This document shows positions 25,229 through 33,644 of a stretch of DNA of 64,000 nucleotides, one piece after another (within the stretch, counting starts at the first letter, position 1; every line of letters begins with the position of its first letter). Below the pieces are notes generated by a model, which saw only the letters and a list, made by a program, of their open reading frames with translations, did no database searches and was not told where the DNA came from. This DNA comes from MED-G105 sp965263305 (GTDB lineage Bacteria; Pseudomonadota; Alphaproteobacteria; Caulobacterales; Parvularculaceae), in the NCBI GenBank assembly GCA_965263305.1, contig OZ253666.1, forward strand, positions 558,001 to 622,000, written 5' to 3'. The position numbers and the translations under genes were made by a program.

Positions 25229-26057
25229 AATTTGTTTGATTGGCATTACTGCGATACCTACTGTATTCGGTGCACAGAGCGTTGCCGCTCAAGATCAGGA
25301 CGGTACGGCTGTTGAAGGCGCAATTGGGGATACGCCCGAAGCCCAAAAGGGATACGAGATCTCCGCCCGAAGCGACCGGTCAGACAACGGCTTTGGCGAC
25401 AGCCGCGTGAATGCAAAGATGGTCTTGCGCAATGCGGCCGGGCAGGAAACGACGCGGGAGTTCTCTTTCGCCACCCTGGAAAAAGAGGATGAAACTGTCG
25501 GCGATAAATCCCTTATCATCTTCCAATCCCCACGGGATGTTGAAGGCACCGCCCTCCTTTCTCACGCAAAGATCCTCGACCCAGATCTGCAATGGCTTTT
25601 TCTCCCGGCGTTAAAGCGCGTGAAGCGCATTTCATCACGAAATAAATCAGGCGCGTTTGTGGGGTCAGAGTTTGCGTTCGAAGATTTCACCATCACTGAA
25701 CTGAACAAATACACCTATACCTATGTTGGCGAAGAACCTTGTGGCGAAATGACCTGCGACGTCATTGAGCGTTTCCCGCGCTATGAAAATTCAGGTTACA
25801 CCAAGCAGAAATCTTGGGTCGACCAAGAGGTTTTCCAAGCGCGCAAAGTTGAGTTTTATGATCGTAAGAATGCGCTTTTGAAAACACTGGTGCTCAGCGA
25901 ATACCGAGACTATGACGGCGTTTGGCGCGCCCATAATCTGACGATGACCAATCAGCAAACACAAAAAGAAACAGAACTTGTCTATGATGAGTTCAAATTT
26001 AAAAACGATTTGAAAGCTTCCGACTTTCAACAAAACATCCTGACACGACTTCCATAA
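25209..26057 (+). CDS. LolA-like outer-membrane lipoprotein-sorting family protein
   Basis: A periplasmic protein of 282 residues with a signal peptide (basic RQSFRK, hydrophobic core, AQSVAAQD at the cleavage region). The body matches the LolA-like family annotated as outer membrane lipoprotein-sorting protein that accompanies MMPL transporters: LIIFQSPRDVEGTALL, LQWLFLPALKRVKRISS, GSEFAFEDFT and a C-terminal ELVYDEFKFKNDL. The GTG 25209 start has AAGGAGAG 6 bases upstream and overlaps the end of the transporter gene; a longer in-frame ATG at 25176 lies inside that gene. It probably carries a hydrophobic cargo from the RND transporter through the periplasm. Confidence 0.88.
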   Translation: MRQSFRKICLIGITAIPTVFGAQSVAAQDQDGTAVEGAIGDTPEAQKGYEISARSDRSDNGFGDSRVNAKMVLRNAAGQETTREFSFATLEKEDETVGDKSLIIFQSPRDVEGTALLSHAKILDPDLQWLFLPALKRVKRISSRNKSGAFVGSEFAFEDFTITELNKYTYTYVGEEPCGEMTCDVIERFPRYENSGYTKQKSWVDQEVFQARKVEFYDRKNALLKTLVLSEYRDYDGVWRAHNLTMTNQQTQKETELVYDEFKFKNDLKASDFQQNILTRLP

Positions 26058-26122
26058 CGCAAGCGGCTGACCACCATCAAAACGGGTTCAGCCCAACTGA
26101 TCGACGCCGTTGGGAGAGAGAA

Positions 26123-27382
26123 ATGGCGAAGTCAATACGAAGAGAATCCCTGTGTGTCGCTGGCGTCGCCTTATGCGCATCGCCAGTGGCCGCGGCCAAT
26201 ATCGATCTAGATCTCGCGGTCGCGTTTGAAACGCGGTACTTCCCCGAAGAGCCGATGTTTGCCGGGCAGTTAGAGGATTTCCAACCATCCCTCACTATTG
26301 CGCCGGAATTGGGTTGGTCATCAGAAGACCGCACCCATCAGATCGTTTTTGAACCGTTTTTTCGCCTTGATGGGCAAGATGACGAGCGAACCCATTTCGA
26401 TGTTCGCGAAGCCTACTACCGCTATAACGCGGACAACTGGTCCGTCACCCTAGGCGCTGCGAAAGTATTCTGGGGGCGTGCGGAATCACGCCATCTCGTT
26501 GACATCATCAATCAAACCGACGCCGTGGAAGATATCGATGAGGAGGATAAGCTTGGCCAGCCCATGGTCAATTTGACCCTCCGACCCGAATGGGGGACCG
26601 TTGATCTCTTTGTCATGACCGGGTTCCGGGACCGCACGTTCCCCGGGCGCACCGGGCGTCTGCGGTTTGAACTTCCCGTTGATACGGATAATCCAATCTT
26701 CGAAGCGGACGCCCGGCGGCTCGCGCCAGATTTCGCGGCGCGGTATTCCCATTATATCGGAAACTGGGATTTCGGTATTTCTGGTTTTTATGGCACATCG
26801 CGCGAAGCCCGATTCGCCATTGATATTGCGAATGACCGGATTTTACCGGTTTACGATCGCATCGCCCAAGGTTCGATTGACCTTCAGTACACAAAAGATG
26901 CCTGGCTCTGGAAACTTGAAGGGATTGTTCGCGAGGGGCAAGGCGATACATTTTTCGCCGGCGTCGGTGGTTTTGAATACACCGCCTATCAACTCTTCGG
27001 CACAAACGCCGATCTGGGCCTGATTGCAGAATACAATTATGACGGTCGCGACGATGGCGTTGGCTTAGAGAGCTTTAATGATGGCCCATTGACAGACCCC
27101 GTGCCCACCCTTGAGGCGCCGGTCACGGTTTTTGATAATGACGTCTTCTTGGGCGGTCGTTTGGCGTTAAACGACGTCCAAGATACATCGCTCCTAACCG
27201 GCGTATCGATTGATGCAGAAGAGCGATCAATTGGCATGTTTGTCGAAGGGCAGCGTCGTTTTGGCCAAAATTGGACGGCGGAAATAGAAGCCCGGCTGTT
27301 CTTGAATCCAAATGAAAATGATATCGCCAGCACCTTTCGCGACGATGATTTCATTACCTTCCGCTTAACGCGTTATTTCTGA
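26123..27382 (+). CDS. Outer-membrane beta-barrel protein of the RND operon
   Basis: The 419-residue protein has a short signal peptide (CVAGVALCASPVAAA), then alternating amphipathic strands rich in aromatic residues and ends in RLTRYF, the terminal aromatic residue recognised by the Bam machinery. Strand-like segments such as YYRYNADNWSVTLGAAKVFWG and GNWDFGISGFYGTS repeat through the chain. It resembles, in layout only, the DUF1302/alginate-porin-like barrels that accompany RND plus LolA-like proteins elsewhere. A GGGAGAGAG ribosome-binding site precedes the ATG. As third gene of the operon it is the natural outer-membrane end of the route. It overlaps the convergent glycosyltransferase gene by 10 bases. 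Confidence 0.8.
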   Translation: MAKSIRRESLCVAGVALCASPVAAANIDLDLAVAFETRYFPEEPMFAGQLEDFQPSLTIAPELGWSSEDRTHQIVFEPFFRLDGQDDERTHFDVREAYYRYNADNWSVTLGAAKVFWGRAESRHLVDIINQTDAVEDIDEEDKLGQPMVNLTLRPEWGTVDLFVMTGFRDRTFPGRTGRLRFELPVDTDNPIFEADARRLAPDFAARYSHYIGNWDFGISGFYGTSREARFAIDIANDRILPVYDRIAQGSIDLQYTKDAWLWKLEGIVREGQGDTFFAGVGGFEYTAYQLFGTNADLGLIAEYNYDGRDDGVGLESFNDGPLTDPVPTLEAPVTVFDNDVFLGGRLALNDVQDTSLLTGVSIDAEERSIGMFVEGQRRFGQNWTAEIEARLFLNPNENDIASTFRDDDFITFRLTRYF

Positions 27383-28242
27383 CGGGCGCTTAACTGTGGC
27401 GCCTTTGGCATTCCGGGCCCCTCACCTAGAATGTCATAGTGCGCAACGCGCGCGATTGGCGTTCTTTTCCCGGAGGATCCAGAAAATACTCTGTACAGAG
27501 CATGGATCAGATCGATTGAGGCCTCGCGCGCGATAACCCCTAGAATATGCCCCCCCGCTAGGAGGACGCCTTTCACCGTGCCTGAAATTTTCGAAACGCC
27601 AATACGACGCCGATAAAAAACCGGTGTTTCAGCGCAACGCAATCCAGCCTTTAACGCACGGACCTGCATCTCCACCGTCCACCCAAAGGTTTTCGCTGAA
27701 AGGTCTAAAGACCGAAGCGCCTGCGTTCGAATGGCGCGAAAAGGCCCGAGATCGGTAAACGCCGAGCCCCAAAATAACCGCATCAGAAACGCCGCCAAAT
27801 GGTTGCCAAAGCGCTGGGGCGGCGTCAACGCGCCCTGCTCTACGAGGCTTGCTTGCCGGTTGTCATGTGCTCTTTTCGGCGACAACCGTGAGCCAATGAC
27901 AAAATCAGCCTCATCACGAAGGATTGGCGCCGCAATCCGCGGAAGGTCATCAGGATTGTCAGCCCCGTCACCATCCAAAAAAACCAAAATATCCGCCTGC
28001 GGTTCCACCTCTTGAACGGCCGCAATCCCAGCTAGGCAAGAGCGGCCATATCCTGCTTTTGGTTCGTGCACAACAAAAGCACCCGCTTCGGCGGCAATCA
28101 ACGCCGTATCATCGGTTGATCCATTGTCAACGACAATGACCCGAGCGACGTCATCGACCACACTGCGGACAACGTCACCAATTGCCAGTTCCTCGTTAAG
28201 GGCAGGAATGATGACGACTATGCGTTCACGATCAGACAGCAT
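27373..28242 (-). CDS. Family 2 glycosyltransferase
   Basis: A GT-A fold glycosyltransferase of 289 residues in the dolichol-phosphate-sugar-synthase-like group. It has VVIIPALNEELAIGDVV at residues 9-25, the nucleotide-binding VVDNGSTDDTA, the metal-binding FLDGDGADNPDDL near residue 90 and ARLTRGF-like SRLSPKRAHD. There is no C-terminal membrane helix pair, so the protein is probably cytosolic or peripheral. Such enzymes typically transfer glucose or mannose to a polyprenyl phosphate. The start overlaps the 3' end of the upstream polytopic transferase gene by 11 bases, fitting a pair in which this enzyme makes the lipid-linked sugar used by the other. Confidence 0.88.
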   Translation of the reverse strand: MLSDRERIVVIIPALNEELAIGDVVRSVVDDVARVIVVDNGSTDDTALIAAEAGAFVVHEPKAGYGRSCLAGIAAVQEVEPQADILVFLDGDGADNPDDLPRIAAPILRDEADFVIGSRLSPKRAHDNRQASLVEQGALTPPQRFGNHLAAFLMRLFWGSAFTDLGPFRAIRTQALRSLDLSAKTFGWTVEMQVRALKAGLRCAETPVFYRRRIGVSKISGTVKGVLLAGGHILGVIAREASIDLIHALYRVFSGSSGKRTPIARVAHYDILGEGPGMPKAPQLSARQK

Positions 28243-29776
28243 CGCGGCGCCTCCGTTTCATCAACAAAAAAACAATGGGCGGGGTCAAAAACTCTATTGG
28301 CGCGAGCGTGGCGTTAAACAACGCTGTCGCATCATGTAAGCCGAAATGATACCGCGCGTAATAGAGCGGCAAAACGACCACAAAACTCGCTGTCGCCATT
28401 CGAAGGGGGGCGGAAGAAACAAACGGTAAAAAAACCGATACCCACAAGAAATACCAGGGATAGCCCGTTGGCGAAAAGGCGAACAACGCCAGCACCGTCA
28501 CCATCACATAGGCGCCCAATAAATTTTGGTCCTTACTCGATCCATCTGGCCGGATACGCCATGCTAAACCAATAGATAAACCGACGATGGATATCGCCAA
28601 CAAGATGCGGGCGAGCGACCCAATTTCTCCTCCCAGTGTATGAAGCAGCGTGGAAAAAACCGGGAAGAAAAAAGAATTCACCTGCCAAGTTTCAGCGTAG
28701 GCGAACAGTCCGCTATTCACACCCGTCGCGATGGTGATCAACATCGGCCCGAGAACAAGCGCCACACAAAACGTAAAAATGAGCGCGACACCTAAATCAG
28801 ATCGCCAATAACGCGCGGAAAATCTAACTAGAAACGGTGCAAGCAAGATCGGCCAAAATTTGACGCCCGCCGCGCCCGCCAAGGCGGCGCTTGCCCATCC
28901 GCGCCGCCCCGCCCGTAACAACCAGATGAATCCAATCAGAAAAGGCGCAAGTAGCGCATCCATATGAGCGCCGTTGAAAATGGTGAAAATCAACAATGGA
29001 TTCCACCAATATAACAGCGCCCATAATCGCGACCTGCCAAAGGCCTGTAACGCCCCTAGCAATAGCCCGAATGCGACGAGATCGCTCAGCAGCAAAACAA
29101 ACCGCCATGCATCCAAGTTATACGGCGCTAATTGATGGGCAAGTGCAAACGCAGCTTGGGCGATGGGCGGATAAATCGTCGTTACATAGGGGTAGTTTAT
29201 CGTCTCCAATAAACCATCGGCTTCTTTGGCCTCCCGGCTTACGCGCTCATAATCTTCCCTGAGACGCTCATCACCACCATACCCGCCACTTAACTCATCA
29301 TTATAAAGAACATTTGCTGGCGTAAACAAATAAGGGTTGACCCCAGCGCTAACAATAGCGCCATCCCATAGATACCGACGCCAATCATCTTCTAAGATTG
29401 TCTCTGGGCCGCCAAAGAAAATGCCGCGCATCGCCAGCCCTAAGGCCAGGATGATCCACCATTGCCTATTGGTCAGCGCGCCGTTAGCCGGAATAGAATG
29501 CGATAAAAACGCATACGCGCCGCCCGCCCCCATTAATAGGGCGATAAGAATAAACGTCGCCCATCCGGGCGCATACGCGCCATAGGGAAAAAACGGGGCG
29601 ATGAACCGAACCACCATCATCGCTAACAGTAAAAAGGCGGCGATCGCAAAAAGCGACCGCCGCCATGAAATAGCAGATGATTTTTGGAGCTGCATTGCCC
29701 CGATCACGTTTCCACTCAACCGCGATAGAGCAGCCATCCCAGGCGAAAAGGCGCTAAATTGTAGTCGCCTTCCCAC
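28232..29776 (-). CDS. Polytopic GT-C type glycosyltransferase
   Basis: An integral membrane protein of about 500 residues with around twelve hydrophobic segments, typical of GT-C transferases that use lipid-linked sugars on the periplasmic face. The first large loop carries the acidic motif LEDDWRRYLWDG near residue 124 and INPYxF-like GVNPYLFTP, followed by YPYVTTIYPPIAQ, a pattern common in bacterial mannosyltransferase-like proteins. The start used is GTG 29776 with GGAG 8 bases upstream; ATGs at 29737 and 29695 are alternatives. It is translationally coupled to the GT2 gene downstream. The acceptor glycan or lipid is unknown. Confidence 0.82.
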   Translation of the reverse strand: MGRRLQFSAFSPGMAALSRLSGNVIGAMQLQKSSAISWRRSLFAIAAFLLLAMMVVRFIAPFFPYGAYAPGWATFILIALLMGAGGAYAFLSHSIPANGALTNRQWWIILALGLAMRGIFFGGPETILEDDWRRYLWDGAIVSAGVNPYLFTPANVLYNDELSGGYGGDERLREDYERVSREAKEADGLLETINYPYVTTIYPPIAQAAFALAHQLAPYNLDAWRFVLLLSDLVAFGLLLGALQAFGRSRLWALLYWWNPLLIFTIFNGAHMDALLAPFLIGFIWLLRAGRRGWASAALAGAAGVKFWPILLAPFLVRFSARYWRSDLGVALIFTFCVALVLGPMLITIATGVNSGLFAYAETWQVNSFFFPVFSTLLHTLGGEIGSLARILLAISIVGLSIGLAWRIRPDGSSKDQNLLGAYVMVTVLALFAFSPTGYPWYFLWVSVFLPFVSSAPLRMATASFVVVLPLYYARYHFGLHDATALFNATLAPIEFLTPPIVFLLMKRRRRDAV

Positions 29777-29805
29777 GGTCTAGGCTCCATACATCAGAAT
29801 TGAGA

Positions 29806-30705
29806 TCAAGAACCGCCGCCGGATGGCGCTTGCCGCCCGAGGCCACCCGCCCCGACCTGACGCTGTTGACGCACGACATGCTCGTCGAGAGCGTAATCGA
29901 ATTTAGCGGCCGAAATAGAGGTCGCATCACTGAGCGAGTTTTGTAGTCGCCCCTCGGCCAGAGATTGCAGATGAGCGACAACCGCCCCGTCATCGCCACC
30001 GAAGAGCGCCTCTTTATACCATAGGTAAACAGCGGAAACGCTCGCGGTCCCGGATTTAACCCGGACGGACCTGCGCGCATTCACATATTTCGCGCCCTCC
30101 TCTTTGAGGTCATCGCGAATGCTTGCGCCGCGGAAAGCGGTTCGGCGCAACGCCGGTCCACCCTTAGAACCCTGATACAACCCATAGAGAACATTCGCAT
30201 CATCCGCAAAATGACGAAGGAGAATCTCCTGTTCGATATCAGCGATTGAAACGGGAACCTCTTGAACCGTTACCCGCTTTCGAGTCCACATTTCCCCTGG
30301 GTTGGCCGCATCGCCCCGTTCGCGCTTGATGGTGCGCCCTGGATCATCGGCGGCGATTGCGCGAACAATGAGAATATTGCGCAGATTGAGCCAATACGCC
30401 AATTGCTCATCGCGTGAAAAACTGGCTGGCTGGATGTTCGCCAAGGCATTTGTAAATTGATTTAGGAAAATAACGCCCTGAGGTCTCAACCCGGCATAAA
30501 ATACATTGGTACGCGAACCACGCTTAAAACTAAAACGGTCCATCAACGTATCAAAGGCTTCGTAATCAATGGCGCGTTCGCTGTCCGCATTAAAGGCTTG
30601 AAACTTGTCAAAAGCACTCTGGGCGAATGCCGGCGACGCAACACCTGCCGACACAAAACCCGCTACCGCGCCGCCTAACACGGCTCTCCTATCCATCGTT
30701 ATCAT
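29806..30705 (-). CDS. DUF547 domain-containing protein with Tat signal
   Basis: The 299-residue protein starts with a twin-arginine leader (MDRRAVLGG, then an Ala/Gly-rich hydrophobic stretch ending SPAFAQ), so it is probably exported folded by Tat. The body matches DUF547: AYWLNLRNILIVRAI near residue 105, WTRKRVTVQEVPVSIADIEQEIL, and YGLYQGSKGGPALR. I start at ATG 30705 because GGAGAG lies upstream; GTG 30720 and ATG 30696 are in frame. It precedes the two glycosyltransferase genes by about 30 bases and may head that operon. The function of DUF547 is not established, though cysteine-protease-like relatives have been proposed. Confidence 0.83.
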   Translation of the reverse strand: MITMDRRAVLGGAVAGFVSAGVASPAFAQSAFDKFQAFNADSERAIDYEAFDTLMDRFSFKRGSRTNVFYAGLRPQGVIFLNQFTNALANIQPASFSRDEQLAYWLNLRNILIVRAIAADDPGRTIKRERGDAANPGEMWTRKRVTVQEVPVSIADIEQEILLRHFADDANVLYGLYQGSKGGPALRRTAFRGASIRDDLKEEGAKYVNARRSVRVKSGTASVSAVYLWYKEALFGGDDGAVVAHLQSLAEGRLQNSLSDATSISAAKFDYALDEHVVRQQRQVGAGGLGRQAPSGGGS

Positions 30706-31106
30706 TTCGCTTCTCTCCACATGGTGCGATGCGTTTTCACTTCGCCGGCATATTCTTCAATGGCCTCACGAATGGCAAAACATATGTCTTGACGTTTTCG
30801 TGATGGCGCAAGAATTGGCATTAAGCCCCGGCGGCCAGCGCTAGCCAATCAGTTCTCGGTAAGTAGTTATTAAAATTTCAGTTTTTTTAGTCGCGCGGAG
30901 ACCGGCGGCCATTGAATCGTTGACAACACCCTGCTGATCAAGGCCAGCGGGGCTTTGCTTCTGCCGAATGACGTCATCGTTTTTATACGAATTTGCGAAA
31001 TCCGGGATGACCGCGGCCCCGAACGGTTATCGCAACGCTGTGACTCGTCGATCGACACATTCGATTTGAAAACTCGCCTGTTCTGCCCGGTCCAATTCAG
31101 GGTTTT
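30706..31106. other. Intergenic region without a recognised gene
   Basis: About 400 bases between the DUF547 start and the TolC stop. Part is A+T-rich (30860-30890, with a run of seven T at 30883-30889). It should hold the promoter of the DUF547/glycosyltransferase genes and the end of the TolC transcript. Short open frames here have no codon pattern or homology I can recognise. Confidence 0.6.
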
Positions 31107-32615
31107 CTAAAGGCCGAGCGCCGACATATTCATCGTTGCGGCATTGTAGCTCGTCTGGGCCAATCGACCATTGAGAAGCGCTCGTATCGCTCTGATCTCA
31201 GCGTCGGCGGCGCTTTCCTCACGAATATTGACAAGGAAAAAATTGCTCGCGCCAAAAGAAAACTTTCGGCGCTCCGCCTCGACCATAACGTTCGCTTGGG
31301 CAACCTCATTTCTGGCGAGGGTAAAGACGCGAAGAGCCGTTGTGACATCAATCAGGATATTGCTTAGTTCGACTGATATTTGGTCTTCCGTACGCTGTTG
31401 GCGTAGCTCTGCGGCGCGTAACTCGGCTCTTGCTCGTTGAAGGCGACCACGCGCCTCGCGACGCTGAAACGGCACAGAAAAACGAAAGCCGACCACAGTA
31501 TCAGTTGAATCCCTTGATATTCCGCCTTCTGCGATATTGCCAACATCACGCGAGACCTGGACACTGAAATCAAAGTCAGGCTTCAACTCGTTTTCACCAA
31601 GGCGAACTTTGTTACGGGCCCGATCGATTGCGACCCGCAAGTTCCTCAATTCCGGTCGATTTTTGAGGACCTGATTGATATCGGATTGAAAGAGAAAATT
31701 GGTGTCCGCAAGGTTTGGAAGATGTCGCCGTTCTGGGAGTTGATTAGTAGTTGGAACAATGAGGTTTCCCGCGCCATCTCGTAAGAAGAACGAAAGGGCG
31801 TTTGAAGCGATCGTAAAGTTACGCTCGGCTTCCGCCACGAGTGTTTCGCGACGAATAACATTTTGCTGATTTTCAGTGAGAGCCAACTCCGGCAAGGCGC
31901 CTTGTCGAACTTGCTCCTCCAGGCCCTCAACACGATCTTGGGCGATTTTCAACAAAGCACGATAGGTTTTGAATTCTTGTCCCGCAGCGACCCATCGCCA
32001 ATACGCGTTTAACGCCTGCAACTGCACCCCAATCTGAGTGAGGATGACATCGAGATTTGCCTGTTCTGAGGCAAGGCGCGCATCTTGTACCCGAAATCGT
32101 CTTTGATCAAATGAACGATCCCGCAAGAGCGAGAAAATCGCACCGACTTTGAATTCTCCGCCTGTGTTAGTGAAGTTAATATCCTCATAGATCGGAAATG
32201 TTCCATCTGAAACCCGATACCCGCCATATACTTCACTCCCCGCAAAGCGCAGATTGCGACGTAGCTCCGTATTTAAAACCGAGCCCGTCCAAAAACCCGT
32301 CGCACGATCAAATCCATCTGCGTTAAACACAAGATCAAAAGCGCCATCGGCGCTTAGCACATCACCACGGGCGGCGCGTCTGCGGGCGATGCTCTCTAGG
32401 ATATCGGGGAAGCGCTCGGCCGAGTTTAGCAAGACCTGTTGCGGCAGGAGCGGCCCTCCTATCATGGTTTGAAAATTTGATCCCCGTGTCTCGACCGGTG
32501 AGATCTCACCCGAAACAGGGGCAACGACTTCGATGGTCGTCGACCAAGCGCGCCCACCCAAGAAATGGCTCAAAGCGATCAGAATAATCAAAAATATACG
32601 CATCGTGATATTCAC
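31107..32615 (-). CDS. TolC family outer-membrane efflux protein
   Basis: An outer-membrane channel-tunnel component of 502 residues. After a signal peptide (FLIILIALSHFLGGRAWS) come the two repeated halves of the TolC fold with long coiled-coil helices: LASEQANLDVILTQIGVQL and RVEGLEEQVRQGALPELALTENQQNV in the first, and DRARNKVRLGENELKPDFDFSVQVSRD and LQRARAELRAAELRQQRTED in the second. The GTG start at 32615 overlaps the stop of the HlyD gene (GTGA); ATG 32603 is an alternative. Its place as last gene of ABC-HlyD-TolC indicates that it forms the outer part of one trans-envelope exporter. Confidence 0.9.
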   Translation of the reverse strand: MNITMRIFLIILIALSHFLGGRAWSTTIEVVAPVSGEISPVETRGSNFQTMIGGPLLPQQVLLNSAERFPDILESIARRRAARGDVLSADGAFDLVFNADGFDRATGFWTGSVLNTELRRNLRFAGSEVYGGYRVSDGTFPIYEDINFTNTGGEFKVGAIFSLLRDRSFDQRRFRVQDARLASEQANLDVILTQIGVQLQALNAYWRWVAAGQEFKTYRALLKIAQDRVEGLEEQVRQGALPELALTENQQNVIRRETLVAEAERNFTIASNALSFFLRDGAGNLIVPTTNQLPERRHLPNLADTNFLFQSDINQVLKNRPELRNLRVAIDRARNKVRLGENELKPDFDFSVQVSRDVGNIAEGGISRDSTDTVVGFRFSVPFQRREARGRLQRARAELRAAELRQQRTEDQISVELSNILIDVTTALRVFTLARNEVAQANVMVEAERRKFSFGASNFFLVNIREESAADAEIRAIRALLNGRLAQTSYNAATMNMSALGL

Positions 32616-33640
32616 TGGGTTGACGACGGAACTTGCTTCGGCAATTCAGGGGGGAAATTGTTCATCTGACGCCAGAGCTCATAGCCGACAGGGACGGTTT
32701 CAAGCAAAATCCATGACCGAACAGCCGCCCCAAATCTTACATAACGGTCTTCCGGCCACGGAATAGCGTCATTGGGGTCCTCCGCGATGAGCACGCGAAA
32801 CCGACCATTCGGTTGCGCTGATGGATCAACAGCAGAAACAATTCCGCCAAACGTGCCCACCGCGACCGACGGCCAGCCGCTGAATTGCACCGCAGGCCAG
32901 CCTTCAAATTGGATGCGCGCCTTCGCGCCTGGCTGAACAAGGGCAATATCCCGGCCATCGACGAATATCTCAACGACGCGTTCAGGCGCCTCTGGCACAA
33001 ACGTCGCCAAAATATCACCCGCAGTAACATATGTCGCAACGTCCCCGGCGTTGACGCTTAAGATAACGCCATTGCGCGGGGCCGTGACAAGCTGGACCGA
33101 CTGACGAGATAGATTGACGTCAAGCTGGGTTAGTCCGGCGCTTGCTTCGGCTACCCTGCCCTTAAATTCTTCAACACGGATCTGCGCTTGTTCAAAATCA
33201 CGACGCGCCGCTAAACCGCTTTCATAGAGGTCTTTCATTCGATCTAAATCGAGTTGCGCCGTCGCAAGCCCTGAACGGGCTGCGCGAATTTGCTCCTCTA
33301 CCTGTGTGCGCTCGCTTTGAAGGCGTTGAATAAGGTTCGGGTCATTATCGACAATTCGCACAATTGGGTCGCCCTTGGTTACGATACTGCCATCGCGCAC
33401 GAACCATTCATCAATTCGGCCAGAAACGAGCGCATTGATATCTTGTTGTCGATCATTAGGGTTCAGAGCTGTTACGACACCCGCCCCTGCCGTCGTCTGC
33501 ACCCAAGGTGCTTTGACTAAAAAAAAGATGACCGCAATGATCGCGAATAATAATATTATCGATACCATACGGAATAGTCGTGGCGTCTTGGTCTGCGCAA
33601 GGGCGGTAAAGTGTTTAATATGTTGTTCGCGAAACGGCAT
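32612..33640 (-). CDS. HlyD family membrane-fusion protein
   Basis: A periplasmic adaptor of 342 residues that links an inner-membrane transporter to TolC. It has a cytoplasmic basic N-terminus, one membrane helix (about residues 25-45), a lipoyl half-motif, a coiled-coil hairpin (about residues 95-165, including RTQVEEQIRAARSGLATAQ and DFEQAQIRVEEFKGR), the second lipoyl half (LVTAPRNGVILSVNAGD) and a beta-barrel domain (VEIFVDGRDIALVQPGAKARI). ATG 33640 has AGGGTGA just upstream and lies 5 bases after the ABC gene stop; a TTG at 33655 is in frame. The next gene, TolC, is coupled by a GTGA overlap. Confidence 0.9.
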   Translation of the reverse strand: MPFREQHIKHFTALAQTKTPRLFRMVSIILLFAIIAVIFFLVKAPWVQTTAGAGVVTALNPNDRQQDINALVSGRIDEWFVRDGSIVTKGDPIVRIVDNDPNLIQRLQSERTQVEEQIRAARSGLATAQLDLDRMKDLYESGLAARRDFEQAQIRVEEFKGRVAEASAGLTQLDVNLSRQSVQLVTAPRNGVILSVNAGDVATYVTAGDILATFVPEAPERVVEIFVDGRDIALVQPGAKARIQFEGWPAVQFSGWPSVAVGTFGGIVSAVDPSAQPNGRFRVLIAEDPNDAIPWPEDRYVRFGAAVRSWILLETVPVGYELWRQMNNFPPELPKQVPSSTQ

Positions 33641-33644
33641 GACT

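Noticed and set aside
30870..31058. Short frame between the TolC and DUF547 genes
   Set aside because: No ribosome-binding site, no recognisable homology, and the region is A+T-rich intergenic DNA.
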